A stretch of DNA of 64,000 nt from Hennigella sp045641165 (GCA_045641165.1 JAZUGL010000002.1:1-64000), one strand, 5' to 3'. Shown: positions 1-10,388, counted from the first letter of the stretch. The notes: a model not told the origin generated them from the letters alone. Made by a program: numbers and translations.

Positions 1-54
1 AGAACTCGGCTCATACCCGGGGTGTCGTGAGTTCAAGTCTCACCCCTGCTACCA
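1..54 (+). tRNA. tRNA-Met (CAT), elongator, 5' end cut by window
   Basis: Only the 3' two thirds is present. The anticodon loop CTCATAC, a T-arm with GTGAG/CTCAC around TTCAAGT, and the genomically encoded CCA are visible. The 3' end GCTACCA is that of an elongator tRNA-Met, and it heads a conserved Mollicutes tRNA run (Met-Ile2-Ser-fMet-Asp-Phe). Confidence 0.85.
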
Positions 55-58
55 TGTT

Positions 59-134
59 GGATCTTTAGCTCAATGGTTAGAGCCCCCGACTCATAATCGG
101 TAGGTTGTAGGTTCGAGTCCTACAAGATCCACCA
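59..134 (+). tRNA. tRNA-Ile2 (CAT, lysidine type)
   Basis: Acceptor arms GGATCTT/AAGATCC, D-arm GCTC/GAGC, anticodon loop CTCATAA, and encoded CCA. The CAT anticodon with a GGAYCTT acceptor and CTCATAA loop is characteristic of the minor isoleucine tRNA, whose C34 is converted to lysidine by TilS to read AUA. Identity as Ile2 rather than Met is inferred from these features and from cluster order. Base pair 27-43 looks mismatched (C-T). Confidence 0.85.
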
Positions 135-172
135 TAGTAAAAACAGCCAAGATATTAAAACACTGTTTTAAC

Positions 173-263
173 GGATGCTTACCCAAGTGGTTGAAGGGTT
201 CGGTCTTGAAAACCGAGAGGCGGCGCAAGCCGCGCGGGGGTTCGAATCCCTCAGCATCCGCCA
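173..263 (+). tRNA. tRNA-Ser (TGA)
   Basis: Class II tRNA with a long variable arm (GGCGGCGCAAGCCGC region). Acceptor GGATGCT/AGCATCC, anticodon loop CTTGAAA (TGA), encoded CCA. Confidence 0.93.
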
Positions 264-268
264 TTTAT

Positions 269-345
269 CGCGGAGTAGAGCAGCTTGGTAGCTCGTCAGG
301 CTCATAACCTGGAGGCCGGTGGTTCAAATCCACCCTCCGCAACCA
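269..345 (+). tRNA. initiator tRNA-fMet (CAT)
   Basis: The acceptor begins with C1 opposite A72 (CGCGGAG against CTCCGCA), the unpaired end required of bacterial initiator tRNA. Anticodon loop CTCATAA; encoded CCA. Confidence 0.93.
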
Positions 346-350
346 TTTAA

Positions 351-425
351 GGTCGATTGGTATACGGATTATTATATCCCCCTGTCACGGGGATGAAACG
401 AGTTTGAGTCTCGTATCGACCGCCA
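351..425 (+). tRNA. tRNA-Asp (GTC)
   Basis: Acceptor GGTCGAT/ATCGACC, anticodon loop CTGTCAC, encoded CCA. The D-arm is AT-rich and weakly paired. Sits 5 nt after fMet and 4 nt before Phe, so the cluster is cotranscribed. Confidence 0.92.
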
Positions 426-429
426 TAAA

Positions 430-505
430 GGTTCATTAGCTCAGTCGGTAGAGCAACAGACTGAAAATCTGTGTGTCCGTGGTTCAATTCCGCGATGAAC
501 CACCA
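430..505 (+). tRNA. tRNA-Phe (GAA)
   Basis: Acceptor GGTTCAT/ATGAACC, anticodon loop CTGAAAA, encoded CCA. Last tRNA of the cluster, followed by a terminator at 513-542. Uncharged, this tRNA is the expected ligand of the T-box at 2374-2562. Confidence 0.95.
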
Positions 506-512
506 TTAAATC

Positions 513-542
513 AAAAACACGCGTCAACGTGTTTTTATTTTT
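513..542 (+). terminator. Rho-independent terminator of the tRNA cluster
   Basis: Stem AAAAACACG (513-521) with CGTGTTTTT (528-536), loop CGTCAA, followed by a T-rich tract. Confidence 0.8.
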
Positions 543-567
543 ATAATTAATCTATAAGGAGTTAAAA

Positions 568-1056
568 ATGAAAAAGAATAAAAAAAGTAATAAAATGTTA
601 TGAATTTTTCTAACAATTTTAGCTTATTCACTTGCACTAGTAGCTTGACAACTTGCTGATTTTTCTAATATGCCAATGCTACATGTAATTGGTATTGCAG
701 GCGAGCCTGGAGAAGTTGTAATTCTTTGAAATAATGCAGGCAGCTTCCTCGCGCTTATGTTAGCACCAGCATTAATTCTGCTTGTTAAATGTTTTGTACA
801 AACATATCCAACATATAAAAATAACAGAAAATCAAATTTAGTAAAGGCGACTCTAATTATTGAAATCATTTCAATAATCATATTATTAGTTGGTGCCTTT
901 TCATTTTTTATGCACAAACATGAAATTATGATGCCTCTAACACGAGAGATAAAACCAATTGAGATTTATATTCCAATATATGTGTTTACAAATCTTTCTT
1001 TTGGTTTAATTGTAGCGGACACAGCATTAAACGCGGTTTCATGAGCAAAAAAATAA
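568..1056 (+). CDS. Small multi-pass membrane protein, unknown function
   Basis: 162 aa. The start is ATG 568 behind AAGGAG at 557-562; a TATAAT at 542-547 could be its own -10. Three or four in-frame TGA codons are Trp, so a 95-codon stretch from 757 is only the second half. About four hydrophobic segments are visible (residues ~10-28, ~50-72, ~92-110, ~135-150) with a lysine-rich N-terminus and a C-terminus of WAKK. I recognise no family. Length and topology resemble the 153-aa membrane protein at 25170-25631, but I see no clear sequence similarity. It stands alone between two terminators. Confidence 0.75.
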
Positions 1057-1059
1057 ATC

Positions 1060-1088
1060 AAAAAACACGCTTTGCGTGTTTTTTTATA
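1060..1088. terminator. Bidirectional terminator
   Basis: Stem AAAACACGC (1062-1070) with GCGTGTTTT (1074-1082), loop TTT, an A-run upstream and T-run downstream. It serves the membrane protein gene and the convergent lipoprotein gene, whose stop is at 1084-1086 inside the T-run. Confidence 0.8.
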
Positions 1089-2340
1089 ATGTATATTCAA
1101 AGTAAGTTTCGTATTCTTCTTGAACAGTAATTCTTAATATCTTATGTTCAATATCATATGTTGAATTATGTGTAGTAATTCAATAAGCGGGGTTTCGGTT
1201 TTTCCTTATTTTTTCTTTATAACCTTCCTTTGTTGCAATCATAGTTGAAATAGACTTCTTTAGATCCGGGTCGGGCTGGTTATCTTGTGGATAATTAAGA
1301 TCGTACTTATTGATTATTGTTTGATCTATCATTTCTGAATATCATTCAGCATCATCTGGATCTGAACCCTTATTCATAGGCACCGGGTCATGATGTTTTT
1401 CATCATAACTTGGAATATAAGCTTGGGAAAAAGTAACTCTTTGCATTAATGAATACATTCCTTCAAAGCTTGTTCCTTCATCATAGTGTTTGTTTAAGAT
1501 GCTATATCGTTCATTTCCAAATTTTTTATCATTTGTAAAAGTAAGATCATCTGTAATGTAATGATTAGTCATTATTGGTTTAGTGTCATCATTAGTTTTT
1601 GGTTCTGTTCATTTTTTAACATTTACATCAAAATGATTAGTTGAGGTTGATCTATAAAACTCAACAACATATGTCTCTTTTGCATCAGCAATCATGATAT
1701 GCAAATTCTCATGATCATTTAAATTACCAAAGATATTTACATCATTTTGTAGTCTTCCAACTGCATCTTCAGCACTAGTTGCATGATCTAATACATATCT
1801 AGGAATAAAAAGAGCATGTAATCTTTTTAATTCAGGTTTATCGGGATGAGTTTCTGGAATAACTCCTTCAATATTTGGTTCCATAGAAACTACATTAGAT
1901 GAACAAATAACACCACAATCATTAATTCCATCCATAGTTAGGTTTGGAATTAATTCCAAACTTTTGTCATATGCTCCAGCATTTAATTTATCTTCTCTTA
2001 AACCAAAGTGTGTTGAAATAGCAATGGATTCATGTCTGCCTGTTGCTTTATTGGCTTTAACTCTAACAACAAATTCTGGTGTGTCATTATAAACATAATC
2101 AAAGTTTCTTCCATAGAAATTACCATTTCTAACAGAAGAACAACCAAAAGGCTCTGCTTCTTTAATTGTTTCATAGTCAGTATCTTCGCGATAATCGTCA
2201 TAAATCATTAAATGAAGATAATCAGTTAATTTTTTTACATATTTGTACATTTTTGTTGCCCCACAAGATGCCATGGTTATAGGTGCAATCATACTTGGTA
2301 TGATTGCTATAGGAGATAGTAATTTTAAAAACTTTCTCAT
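1084..2340 (-). CDS. Lipoprotein with choloylglycine hydrolase / penicillin V acylase-like (Ntn hydrolase) fold
   Basis: 418 aa, reading TGA as Trp at two places. The N-terminus is a lipoprotein signal peptide with lipobox MASC and lipidation at Cys26. Further on, FGCSSV at residues 65-70 followed by YGRNFDY matches the catalytic N-terminus of the choloylglycine hydrolase family, in which a Cys becomes the N-terminal nucleophile (here Cys67) and a following Arg and Asp (R78, D81) line the active site. In typical members the Cys follows the initiator Met. Here it would need cleavage after Gly66, or the enzyme would be released from its lipid anchor by self-processing. Amide substrates are likely (bile salts, N-acyl amino acids or penicillin V-like), but none can be assigned. 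A start with SD AGAGG 8 nt upstream supports ATG 2340. Divergent from the pheST T-box. Confidence 0.8.
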
Positions 2341-2362
2341 TTTTACCTCTTTTAGATAATTT

Positions 2363-2370
2363 ATTATAAT
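2363..2370. promoter_or_regulatory. Shared palindromic -10 (ATTATAAT) between lipoprotein and pheST
   Basis: ATTATAAT contains TATAAT on both strands (2365-2370 plus, 2363-2368 minus). The plus transcript would start just before the T-box Stem I; the minus transcript would have a leader of about 16 nt with an AGAGG site. No strong -35 is visible on either side. Confidence 0.5.
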
Positions 2371-2373
2371 ATA

Positions 2374-2562
2374 TTAGTCAAACCGTTGTTGATTAACAAC
2401 TAGTTACATAGAGAGTTTGTGACGGTGGAAGACAAACTAACTAGTATCAACTATTCATTTGATAATTAAATTTTATAGATAAAAGAGCACAATAATTTGT
2501 GAAGCTGCGTGGTACCGCCGTAACTGGTCACAGCAAATAGCAAGTTTATTGCGCTCTTTTTA
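2374..2562 (+). promoter_or_regulatory. T-box riboswitch (tRNA-Phe responsive) controlling pheST
   Basis: The T-box core GCGTGGTACCGCCG is at 2507-2520. Stem I can be drawn: TCAAA (2378-2382) pairs with TTTGA (2458-2462), and GTTGAT (2388-2393) with ATCAAC (2446-2451). The internal loop between them carries TTC at 2454-2456, the expected Phe specifier codon, on the 3' side. An upper hairpin AGTTTGT/ACAAACT follows. The leader ends in a terminator-like pairing of AAAGAGC (2482-2488) with GCGCTCTTTT (2551-2560). By family mechanism, uncharged tRNA-Phe would pair with the specifier and the T-box bulge and favour antitermination. Confidence 0.9.
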
Positions 2563-2575
2563 TTTCAAATTCACT

Positions 2576-3595
2576 ATGATAAACAACAAAGAACAACTAA
2601 TCCAACAATTTCAACAACTTATTGAAGCTCAAGATACAATTCAAAAGCTTATAGAAAATAAGAATATTTTCTGTAAACAAAACTTAAGTCCTTTATACCA
2701 AACACTTAAATTGTTACCACCAGAAGAAAAAAGAGAATATGGTTTAGAAATCAATTCTCTTAATAACCAAATTAATAGTTTATTTGAAGCTAGAAAACAT
2801 ATATTAGAGGCCCAAGTTGAAGCTATAGCCAACAAAGTTGACTATGATATTCATATTGATACTTATAAACTTTCTAAAGGTGCTAAAACCATCTTATCAA
2901 TTGTTACCGACAAGATTATTGCTTACTTCAAACAACTTAACTTCAAAATAGTTGAAGGCGATGAAGTAACAACTATAGAAAACAATATGGATAGATTAAA
3001 CATAGATGTTAATCACCCAGCCAGAGATCCTAAAGATACTTTCTATATAGATAGCATTAGAATGCTAAGGACACATTGTACTGCTACAACTGCAGAAGAA
3101 ATCCATAACCAAGATAGAGAAATAAAAGTTCTATCATATGGTAACGTATATAGAAACGATGACGATGATTTAACTCATAGTCATCAATTTAGTCAAGTTG
3201 ATATTGTATGAGTCAAAGAAAACTTATCTATCAACCATTTAAAATCCATTATTGATGGTTTATTAAAGTGTTTATTTGGTAACCAAATAAAAACAAGATA
3301 TAGATTATCATACTTCCCATTTACAGAACCAAGTTTTGAAGTAGACATTTCTTGTTTTAACTGTGGCGGTAAAGGTTGCAGTATGTGTAAAAACACTGGT
3401 TGAATTGAAATACTAGGAGCAGGTATGCTTCATCAAAATGTTTTAAAAGCAGCAAACATCTATACGATTAATTCTGGATTAGCTGCTGGAATTGGTGTTG
3501 ATAGAATTGCAATGTTGCTATATGGTATTAAAGATATCAGAGATATCTATAATAATGATTTCAGATTGCTAAGCCAATTGAAAGGAGTAGAGTAA
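2576..3595 (+). CDS. pheS: Phenylalanine--tRNA ligase alpha subunit
   Basis: 339 aa. Catalytic subunit of the cytoplasmic (alpha-beta)2 enzyme that charges tRNA-Phe. A coiled-coil N-terminus (residues ~1-90) is followed by the class II core with FTEPSFEVD and WIEILGAGMLH (motif 2/3 region) and GIGVDRIAML (motif 3) near the C-terminus. ATG 2576 is chosen; an upstream TTG at 2549 lies inside the T-box terminator. A TGA Trp codon at 3209-3211 would otherwise truncate it. The stop overlaps the pheT start by one base (TAATG), so the two are translationally coupled. Controlled by the T-box upstream. Confidence 0.96.
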
Positions 3596-5922
3596 TGTTA
3601 TTTACAAGAAGTTTAATAACTCGATTTATTCCTGGTTTTTATGAGATTAGTGATGAGCAATTTGCTCAATCAGTTAATGCTTTAGGAATGGAAGTTGAAA
3701 GTATTTATAAACATCCAAAACTAGATAATGTTGTTACTGGTCAATTATTAGAAGTCAACAAAGTTGAAGGAACACATTTAAGCTTATGTAAGGTTAAAGT
3801 TGATGATGGCATTACCAAACAAATAGTGTGTGGTGCATCTGGCTTAATTACTGGTAAATATGTTGTTGTAGCTCTGCCTGGAGCTAAATTACCTAATGGC
3901 ATCATTATTGCTAAAAGACAAATACACAATATGGAAAGCGATGGTATGCTTTGTGCATATTCTGAGTTGACAAACAACAAGAATGTTGTTGCCGATGCTG
4001 AACAAGATGAAATTATCATGTTTAATCAGGGAAAAGTTGGATCACAGGACTGAATACATGTTATCGACTATGAAGACACAATATATGACATTACTGTACC
4101 AGCCAACAGAAACGACGAAAATGCTTATTTAGTTTTTTGCTATGAAATAGCAAACAAACTAGAACTAGATTTTAATTTTGATTTTGAAAAAATTATTGAT
4201 GCTTTCCAAGAACAAAAAGAAACTACTATTGCTGTTAATAAAAAGGTGTGTGCGTCTCTTTTCTTTTTAGATTATGGTCTTAAGACAAAATGATTAGAAC
4301 GTAGCGAATGAAAAACAAAAGCTGTTTTAATGAATCACGGGATTAAACCGTTCAACTATTTAATGGATAAGTTGTCATTTATCACTTTATTAACAAATTG
4401 TCCAACTAATGTGTATGATGCAAACAAAATAATTGGTGAAGCAAAGTGTTCTAATGCTACACCGGGTTTAAAATTTGTTGCATTAAACAATAAGACCTAT
4501 GATTTAACATCTAATGATATTGTTATCTATGATAACAACAAACCAATATCATTGGCTTGCGTTATTGGTTCTGAAGAAACAAAATTAACTCAAAAAACAA
4601 CAAATGTAAAGATTGAAGTTGGTAATTTCAATTATGCTCACATTAGAAATACAGCTCTACGTTTAAATATTGATACAGATGCTGCTAAAAGAGCAAGTAG
4701 ACCTTTAAGTACATTCTTAAATTTTATAGCTATTAAATTAATAAAAGGAATGATAGGAAAACCAAGAGCAGTGCAATCTTATTTAAGTTTTAACTGACCT
4801 AAAAATAGTGTTAGTGTAAGTTTTAAAAAACTTAAATGATTTATTAATGAAGATTTATCAAAACCCTTTGTAGTTAATTCATTGCAAAAATTAGGTTACA
4901 AAACCAATTGATTACTTAAAAATAGATTTAATCCGCCATTATGAAGACTGGATGTAACTAATCAAGAAGATGTTTTTGAAGACATTCTAAAAATAATTGA
5001 TTTGAATAAGTTACAACCTATTGCTATTGAAGATAAATTGATTCCAATTGAACCAAATACAGAACATAATTTAAAAACTTTACTTAAAAATATCTTGCTT
5101 AACAATTATTTCTCTGAAGTTAAGACTTACAACTTAACAAATCAAAACAATCTAAATAAATTTAATTTATTTAAACTAACAAACCCAATTAAAATTCAAT
5201 GTAACAATTCTAATCGCGAATACTTTAGAACTAATTTAATTGATGGAATGTTAAAGGTCTACAAATACAATGACGCAAGAAAGATTACTTTACTGCCTAT
5301 TTTTGAAATTCAAAATATATTTACTAACTCAATCAAAACAACAAACTTAACTTGCTTGTGTTTAAATGAATATGTTGTTGACAACATAACTCATTCTAAA
5401 ATAGCACTAAACTTAAATTTCTTTAAGGGTATTTTGGACGAGATCAGTAGATTATTTAATGTTAATTTATCATTTAATAGCGTTGACATTAATGAATTCT
5501 ATAATAATGAAACTTTAACTATTAGCTTTAAAAATAAAGTCATTGGTTATGTTGGCAAAATCAAAAAGAGCCAACTTAAATCTTATGATTTAAGCAATAA
5601 AGATATTTATTGTTTAACTATTAATATCGATTCGTTACTAAAACATTACGAACCATCACAATTCAAAGTTAAATCTTTTGGTTCTTTCCAAACGGTTTCA
5701 AAAGATGTTAACATTGTTTTACCTAAAAACGGTATTAATAACATAAAAGAAAAGCTTAATGCTATTAAAAAAATACCTGACATTAGTAATGCCGAGATTA
5801 TTAATATCTTTGAAAAAGATAACAATGTCATCTATACAGTTAGATACTGATTGGTTGACACAAAACAATTCAAATCTAACGATATTGATTTAATCGCTAG
5901 AGAAATAGACAACATTAGATAG
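3595..5922 (+). CDS. pheT: Phenylalanine--tRNA ligase beta subunit
   Basis: 775 aa, close to the usual ~790. Beta subunit of PheRS, carrying tRNA-binding and editing functions. An N-terminal EMAPII/tRNA-binding domain (residues ~40-150, including SLCKVKVDDG and HNMESDGMLCAYSEL) is followed by the B3/B4 editing region, the B5 domain (around PLWRLDVTNQEDVFEDI), a catalytic-like core and a C-terminal anticodon-binding FDX-ACB domain (around KSFGSFQTVSKDVNIVL). Many TGA Trp codons. Its 3' end overlaps by 8 nt the convergent gene at 5915-6202, and I see no terminator there. Confidence 0.95.
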
Positions 5923-6202
5923 TTTTAAGATTATTAATTTTTGCAAACTTATCAAAAGAGTCTTTTAGCTTTTGATCAAATTCTCTCATAATTTCATCTT
6001 TAAATTCTTTTCTAAAAGTCTCCATATAAGTAGTAAACCATTTTGGTGGTTTAGATTCTCTAGGTTTTGTCTCCTTCTTTACAAAATTACCAGATTTTCT
6101 AACAAGTTTAAATTGAAAGTTGTTTTCTACTGTTTGCATAATATAAACATCAAACTCTTTAGTAATTTGATTATATGAATGATATTTTATAACTTCTTTC
6201 AT
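5915..6202 (-). CDS. Hypothetical small basic protein
   Basis: 95 aa, rich in Lys/Glu. The N-terminal half (residues 1-45) looks like a small beta-rich module (HSYNQITKEFDVYIMQTV), and the C-terminal half is charged and helical (FRKEFKDEIMREFDQKLKDS), possibly a short coiled coil. No signal peptide or membrane segment and no family recognised. Its stop lies inside the end of convergent pheT. Translation could start at ATG 6202 with AAAGGG about 14 nt upstream, which is a poor spacing. Confidence 0.6.
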   Translation of the reverse strand: MKEVIKYHSYNQITKEFDVYIMQTVENNFQFKLVRKSGNFVKKETKPRESKPPKWFTTYMETFRKEFKDEIMREFDQKLKDSFDKFAKINNLKTI

Positions 6203-6210
6203 TTTTAAAT

Positions 6211-6226
6211 ATACCCTTTAGGGTAT
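6211..6226. repeat. Inverted repeat between two minus-strand genes
   Basis: ATACCCT (6211-6217) and AGGGTAT (6220-6226) form a perfect 7-bp palindrome with a 2-nt centre. It lies between the stop of the gene at 6233 and the start of the gene at 6202. It may be an operator or a small RNA hairpin; its 2-nt centre is short for a terminator, and it lacks a T-run on the minus strand. Confidence 0.4.
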
Positions 6227-6232
6227 TTGCAA

Positions 6233-6691
6233 TTAAAAACTTTCCAATTTTAAGACAAATTGGTCGAAATATTTGTTTATATTATTTGGCAATTGTCATA
6301 CTAAATCAACATAAATAGATTTTGTATCTTTTATTTTGTAATTGCAAGTGATTTCATAATTTAAATAATTGTGACTAAAAGCCGGAATTGCTTTTAATGT
6401 TTCGCGAACAATTTCTCTAAAGTTTGTTATAAACAAATCTTCATCAACAAAATAAACAACATTTCCATCCTTTTCATAGAAGTTAATTAATTTACTTAAT
6501 TTTTCATTTGTTGACATTTTGTCAATTATTGAATAATGATGGTAAGTTTTATCTCTATTTAAAGGATTAATCGGTTTTACTGGATCAGTTGAATTATTTT
6601 TAATCAAGACATTAGTTAAAATGGTTGATGTAGCAATTATTAATGCTGAACCAATAGTAATTCCACTCATTGCTTTTGAATTTATTTTCAT
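6233..6691 (-). CDS. Hypothetical membrane-anchored/exported protein
   Basis: 152 aa. One N-terminal hydrophobic segment (residues ~9-29, ITIGSALIIATSTILTNVLI) without a lipobox Cys suggests a signal anchor with the rest outside the cell. The mature part has no recognised motif. TGA at 6296-6298 is Trp; the protein continues to TAA 6233-6235. A strong SD AAGGAGG lies 8 nt before ATG 6691, within the end of the upstream gene, whose stop overlaps this start by one base (TAATG). The two are thus translationally coupled and probably act together. Confidence 0.65.
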
Positions 6692-7716
6692 TATCAGATA
6701 ACCTCCTTGAAACCAGCTAAATCATTAATAACTATGCTTTGCATAGCTATATAGGGTTTACTAATATTTTCTTTGAAAGCAAAATTATTTTTAATAACAA
6801 AAGTATGAATATTTCCATCTTGAAAGATTTTTAAAGTTAATTCATAGTATCCTCATGAATATTTAGGAATATAGAATCCATTTATTCCACACGGATCAGC
6901 TAAAACCTTGTTATTTTCATAATCAAAAATTGTTTTTTGATTTAAATCAATATTAATAAGATTTGTTTCTTGTTTATCTAAATCTAAATCAAATTCTAAA
7001 GTTTGTCCTTCTTGCAAATCCAATCAATAATAAAATTTCACCTTTCCAACTAAAACTTGGAATTTATCATCACATTGAATAGAAGTTAGATGATTAATAG
7101 CTTTTTTGTTATCAGAATAATCATCGCTTTGAACATTGATTAATCTAATTCTTGAAAAGCAGGTTGATGAATGTCTAGCTAAAGAAAAACCATAATTATT
7201 ACTTAGTTCACCATCTTTGTTTACTTCGTAATAATTAGAATAATCTAAATCAAAGATTACTTTTTGTTCTCCAGTTTCATTAACAAAACCATCTAGCGCT
7301 TCTTGCCCAGGATCAAATCCGGCCTTTTCCATAACTTCTGGATCAATTTGTAAATTCACAACACAATTTAATTTAGCATGAGATAAATCTTGCTTTAAAT
7401 ATTCATTTTTACTTACATCTACTAAAAATTTAGATTCAAATAACTTGGCATAATCATTGTTTCCATCAACTCTTTCTTTTACGCCTTCTTGATCTGCGGC
7501 AAGATTAAAACATATATCAGATATTTCTTGATATGGCATTTGCATATCCATCGTATATGAATTTAATGGTACAGATGCATCATTAATGATATACAACTGC
7601 ATATCAAAATCTCAATAGTTATCTCTTAGATCAATAATTGTTTCAAGATGATCTAAATAACTATAGCGATATTTGTTAATATCATGTTCAGGTAATTTCT
7701 TAATGTAATAGCCCAT
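6691..7716 (-). CDS. Hypothetical protein, partner of the downstream exported protein
   Basis: 341 aa, acidic, no signal peptide, lipobox or clear membrane segment. The composition (many Asp/Asn/Tyr, alternating hydrophobics such as QKVIFDLDYSNYYEV and ELTLKIFQDGNIHTFVI) suggests a beta-sandwich type fold, but I recognise no family. ATG 7716 is the first start after an in-frame stop; an adjacent TTG (7719) is an alternative, and no SD is evident. In-frame TGA Trp codons occur near residues 35, 231 and at the last position (6694-6696). Confidence 0.6.
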
Positions 7717-7793
7717 CAATTAGAACTAGTCATTAAAATCTGAAAATGTCAAAAATATTTTTCTAAATATATACTTTGTATATATTTAAACTA

Positions 7794-9122
7794 CTATTTT
7801 TTTCTTGTTCTTGCGTTTTTATCTTTATAGTAAACAGTAATAGGAACGCTATCTATACCAAAGGCTTGTCTTATTTGGTTTTCTATATATCTTGCATATG
7901 TAAAATGCAAATATTTAGGATCATTAGTAAATAAAACAAATGTAGGAACATTTCCTTCTACTTGTGTTCCATAATGAATTGTTAGTCTATTTCCTTTAAA
8001 TTTAGGAGGAGGATTTAATATTTGTGCTCTAGATACAACTTCATTTAAAGCCGAAGTAGATATTTTTGCTTTTAATTGATTTTGAATATCTTCTATTGTT
8101 TTAAAAATGTTTTGTACTTTCTTGTTTTCTTTAGCAGAAATGAAAATAATTGGAGCTCAACTTAAATATTCAAAATCAACTCTAATTAATCTAATAATCT
8201 TATTTTGAGTTTCATTAGATTTGTTTTTAATTAAATCTCATTTATTAACAACAATAATTGTTGGAATATTAACTTTATAAGCTAAACCACCAATTATTTT
8301 GTCTTGTTCATTAAATTCTTGTGAACCATCAAGCATAACAATAATTAAATTACTTCTAGAGATAGCTTGCTCTGTTCTTAAATAAGAATATTTGTCTATG
8401 TTTTCAGACATTTTCCCTTTTCTTCTTATTCCAGCAGTATCAATGATGGTATAGTTTTTACCATGATATTTGAAAGTAACATCAATACTATCTCTTGTTG
8501 TATTAGCTTTATCAGAAACAATGACTCTTTCTTGGCCAATTAATGTGTTAACTAAACTAGATTTTCCAACATTAGGTCTACCAATAATACAAAAGCTAAA
8601 ACTTTTTGCATTTTTTCTTTCTGGTGTCTTATCAAGTTGTTTAACAACTTCATCAAGTAAATCACCTATACCAATACCATGAGTACAAGAGATAGAAAAG
8701 AATGAACCAAACTTTAAATTGTAGAAAACTTTATCATTAGCATGGTTATAGTTTTCGGTTTTGTTCACCACAAGAATAATTTTTTTGTGTTTAGCCTTTG
8801 TTTTTAATAATTTTGCTATGTATTGATCATGTTGATTAATGCCTTCTTTTTGGCTAACCATAAATAAAATGATGTCAGCATCATCAATAGCATAATTAAC
8901 TTGTTTATTAATTACTTCCTGAAATGGGGCATTATTATCATTAATGATACCACCAGTATCAACAATTAAAAAGTCTTTGCCAATTCAATTAGCAATTTCA
9001 TAGTTTCTATCTCTAGTAATACCTGGTTTGTCATCCACAATAGCCTTTTTGTGGCCAATAATACGATTGAAAAGAGATGATTTACCTACATTAGGTTTAC
9101 CAACTAATGCTACTTTTTTCAT
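7794..9122 (-). CDS. der: Ribosome biogenesis GTPase Der (EngA)
   Basis: 442 aa. Double-GTPase needed for 50S subunit maturation. The first G domain starts at residue 7 with GKPNVGKSS and has DTGG; the second has GRPNVGKSS and DTAGIRRKGKM, with NKWD as G4. A KH-like C-terminal domain follows. TGA at 8238-8240 and elsewhere is Trp. The last gene of an operon with cmk (2 nt upstream) and a membrane protein. Confidence 0.95.
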
Positions 9123-9124
9123 TG

Positions 9125-9772
9125 TTAACCCCTAACATATGTAACTATAAAGTTAACAACTTGATTAATAGACATATTAGTTGAGTCTATATAAATTGCA
9201 TCCTTTGCTTTTATCAAAGGCGAAACTTTTCTGTTTTTGTCTTGATAATCTCTTAGTTCAATTTCTTTTAAAAGATACTTAAAAGCTTTAGTGTTTGGCT
9301 TTATACCATTATCTTTTGCTCTTCTTTTACATCTTTCAAGTACATTAGCATCTAAATAGAATTTGTATTTAGCTTTAGGAAGAATAACAGTCCCTATATC
9401 TCTTCCATCTAAAATAACAGATAAAGTTTTAATAACTTTATTAATATCTTTTCTATATTGTTCTCTAACAAAGTCATAAGCAGAAATAATACTTGCTGGC
9501 AATGATCATTTATCTTTAATGATTTCTTTAGTAACATTTCTACCATTTACATAAAAGTTCTTTTCATCTAACTTAAAATTAACCTTTTTAATTTGTTTTC
9601 TAATTAATTGAACATTTTTGTAATCACAGTTTTTTAAAGCATAAGCATAGCTTCTAAAAATTCTACCTGTGGAAATATAGGTAATATGAAGTTTCTTAGC
9701 TACAGCTTTAGCTATAGTAGATTTACCAGAACTAGCTGGACCATCAATTGCTATTTGTAATAATTTTTTCAT
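9125..9772 (-). CDS. cmk: Cytidylate kinase
   Basis: 215 aa. Phosphorylates CMP/dCMP to the diphosphates. P-loop IDGPASSGKST at residues 8-18; LDGRDIGTVILPKAKYKFYL is the conserved CMP-binding/core stretch; a lid region with RCKRRAKD follows. One internal TGA (9506-9508) is Trp. It follows the membrane-protein gene by 1 nt and precedes der by 2 nt, the common cmk-der pairing. Confidence 0.95.
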
Positions 9773-9773
9773 A

Positions 9774-10388
9774 TTAGTAATACACCAGCTTTAATATTAA
9801 TAATACCAAAGTAATTGCAAAGAAGACAATAGCAATAGCTATTGAAATAGCAAAAGCAAAACTTGAAGCATGTTTTTCTTCACCTTCAGAAATCTTATTA
9901 AATTTATCAAAAGCACTTAAATCATTAGTCGAAATAAAAGCAGCATATTTCTCTTGCAAGTCTTTTTCTAAGGCTGTTGGGTTTATATTTAATTTCTTTT
10001 TGTAGTCAACTAAAGAAGCATAATCGGCATTTTGCAATAGTCATTCTTCTTTGATATTGCTATTTTGGTCTAGAATAGTGTTATTTTTCAAATTAAAAAG
10101 CATTAAAGAAATGTTTTCTTTATTGTATGTACTTTTAGCTTTATTTAAATTTTTAAAAGCTTTTGCAACATCTAAAGGAATCTCTTTTTGTTTTAAAGAA
10201 ACTTCTGTGATACTTTTTGTAAAAGATAAACTTGGTGATTTAGAACTATTTAAAATAGCAGGATTAATTTCATTAATTTCTTGTCTATATTTCTCAATGG
10301 TTTTATCACTATCAAAAACAGATTGACCAAGCATAGCGCTTTGGGCAATTTCTTCTCTATACTCCTTATATTTTTCCATTCGAGTCAT
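9774..10388 (-). CDS. Hypothetical protein with a C-terminal membrane anchor
   Basis: About 204 aa from ATG 10388, where GGTG 5-8 nt upstream is a weak SD. GTG 10397 (207 aa) and ATG 10379 (201 aa) are alternatives. Mostly charged and helical, with a single hydrophobic tail segment (residues ~178-200, FAISIAIAIVFFAITLVLLI), so it is probably a tail-anchored cytoplasmic protein. A conserved unknown gene also precedes cmk-engA in other mycoplasmas (the MG331 position in M. genitalium); equating the two is inference from order only. A TATAAT on the minus strand at 10409-10414 would give a leader of about 14 nt. Confidence 0.65.

Noticed and set aside
2549..2575. Earlier TTG start for pheS
   Set aside because: It lies inside the terminator arm of the T-box. 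ATG 2576 gives a normal PheS N-terminus.
3209..5849. Apparent multiple truncations in pheS/pheT and many other genes
   Set aside because: All breaks are in-frame TGA at positions where Trp is expected; this is the UGA=Trp code, not frameshifts.
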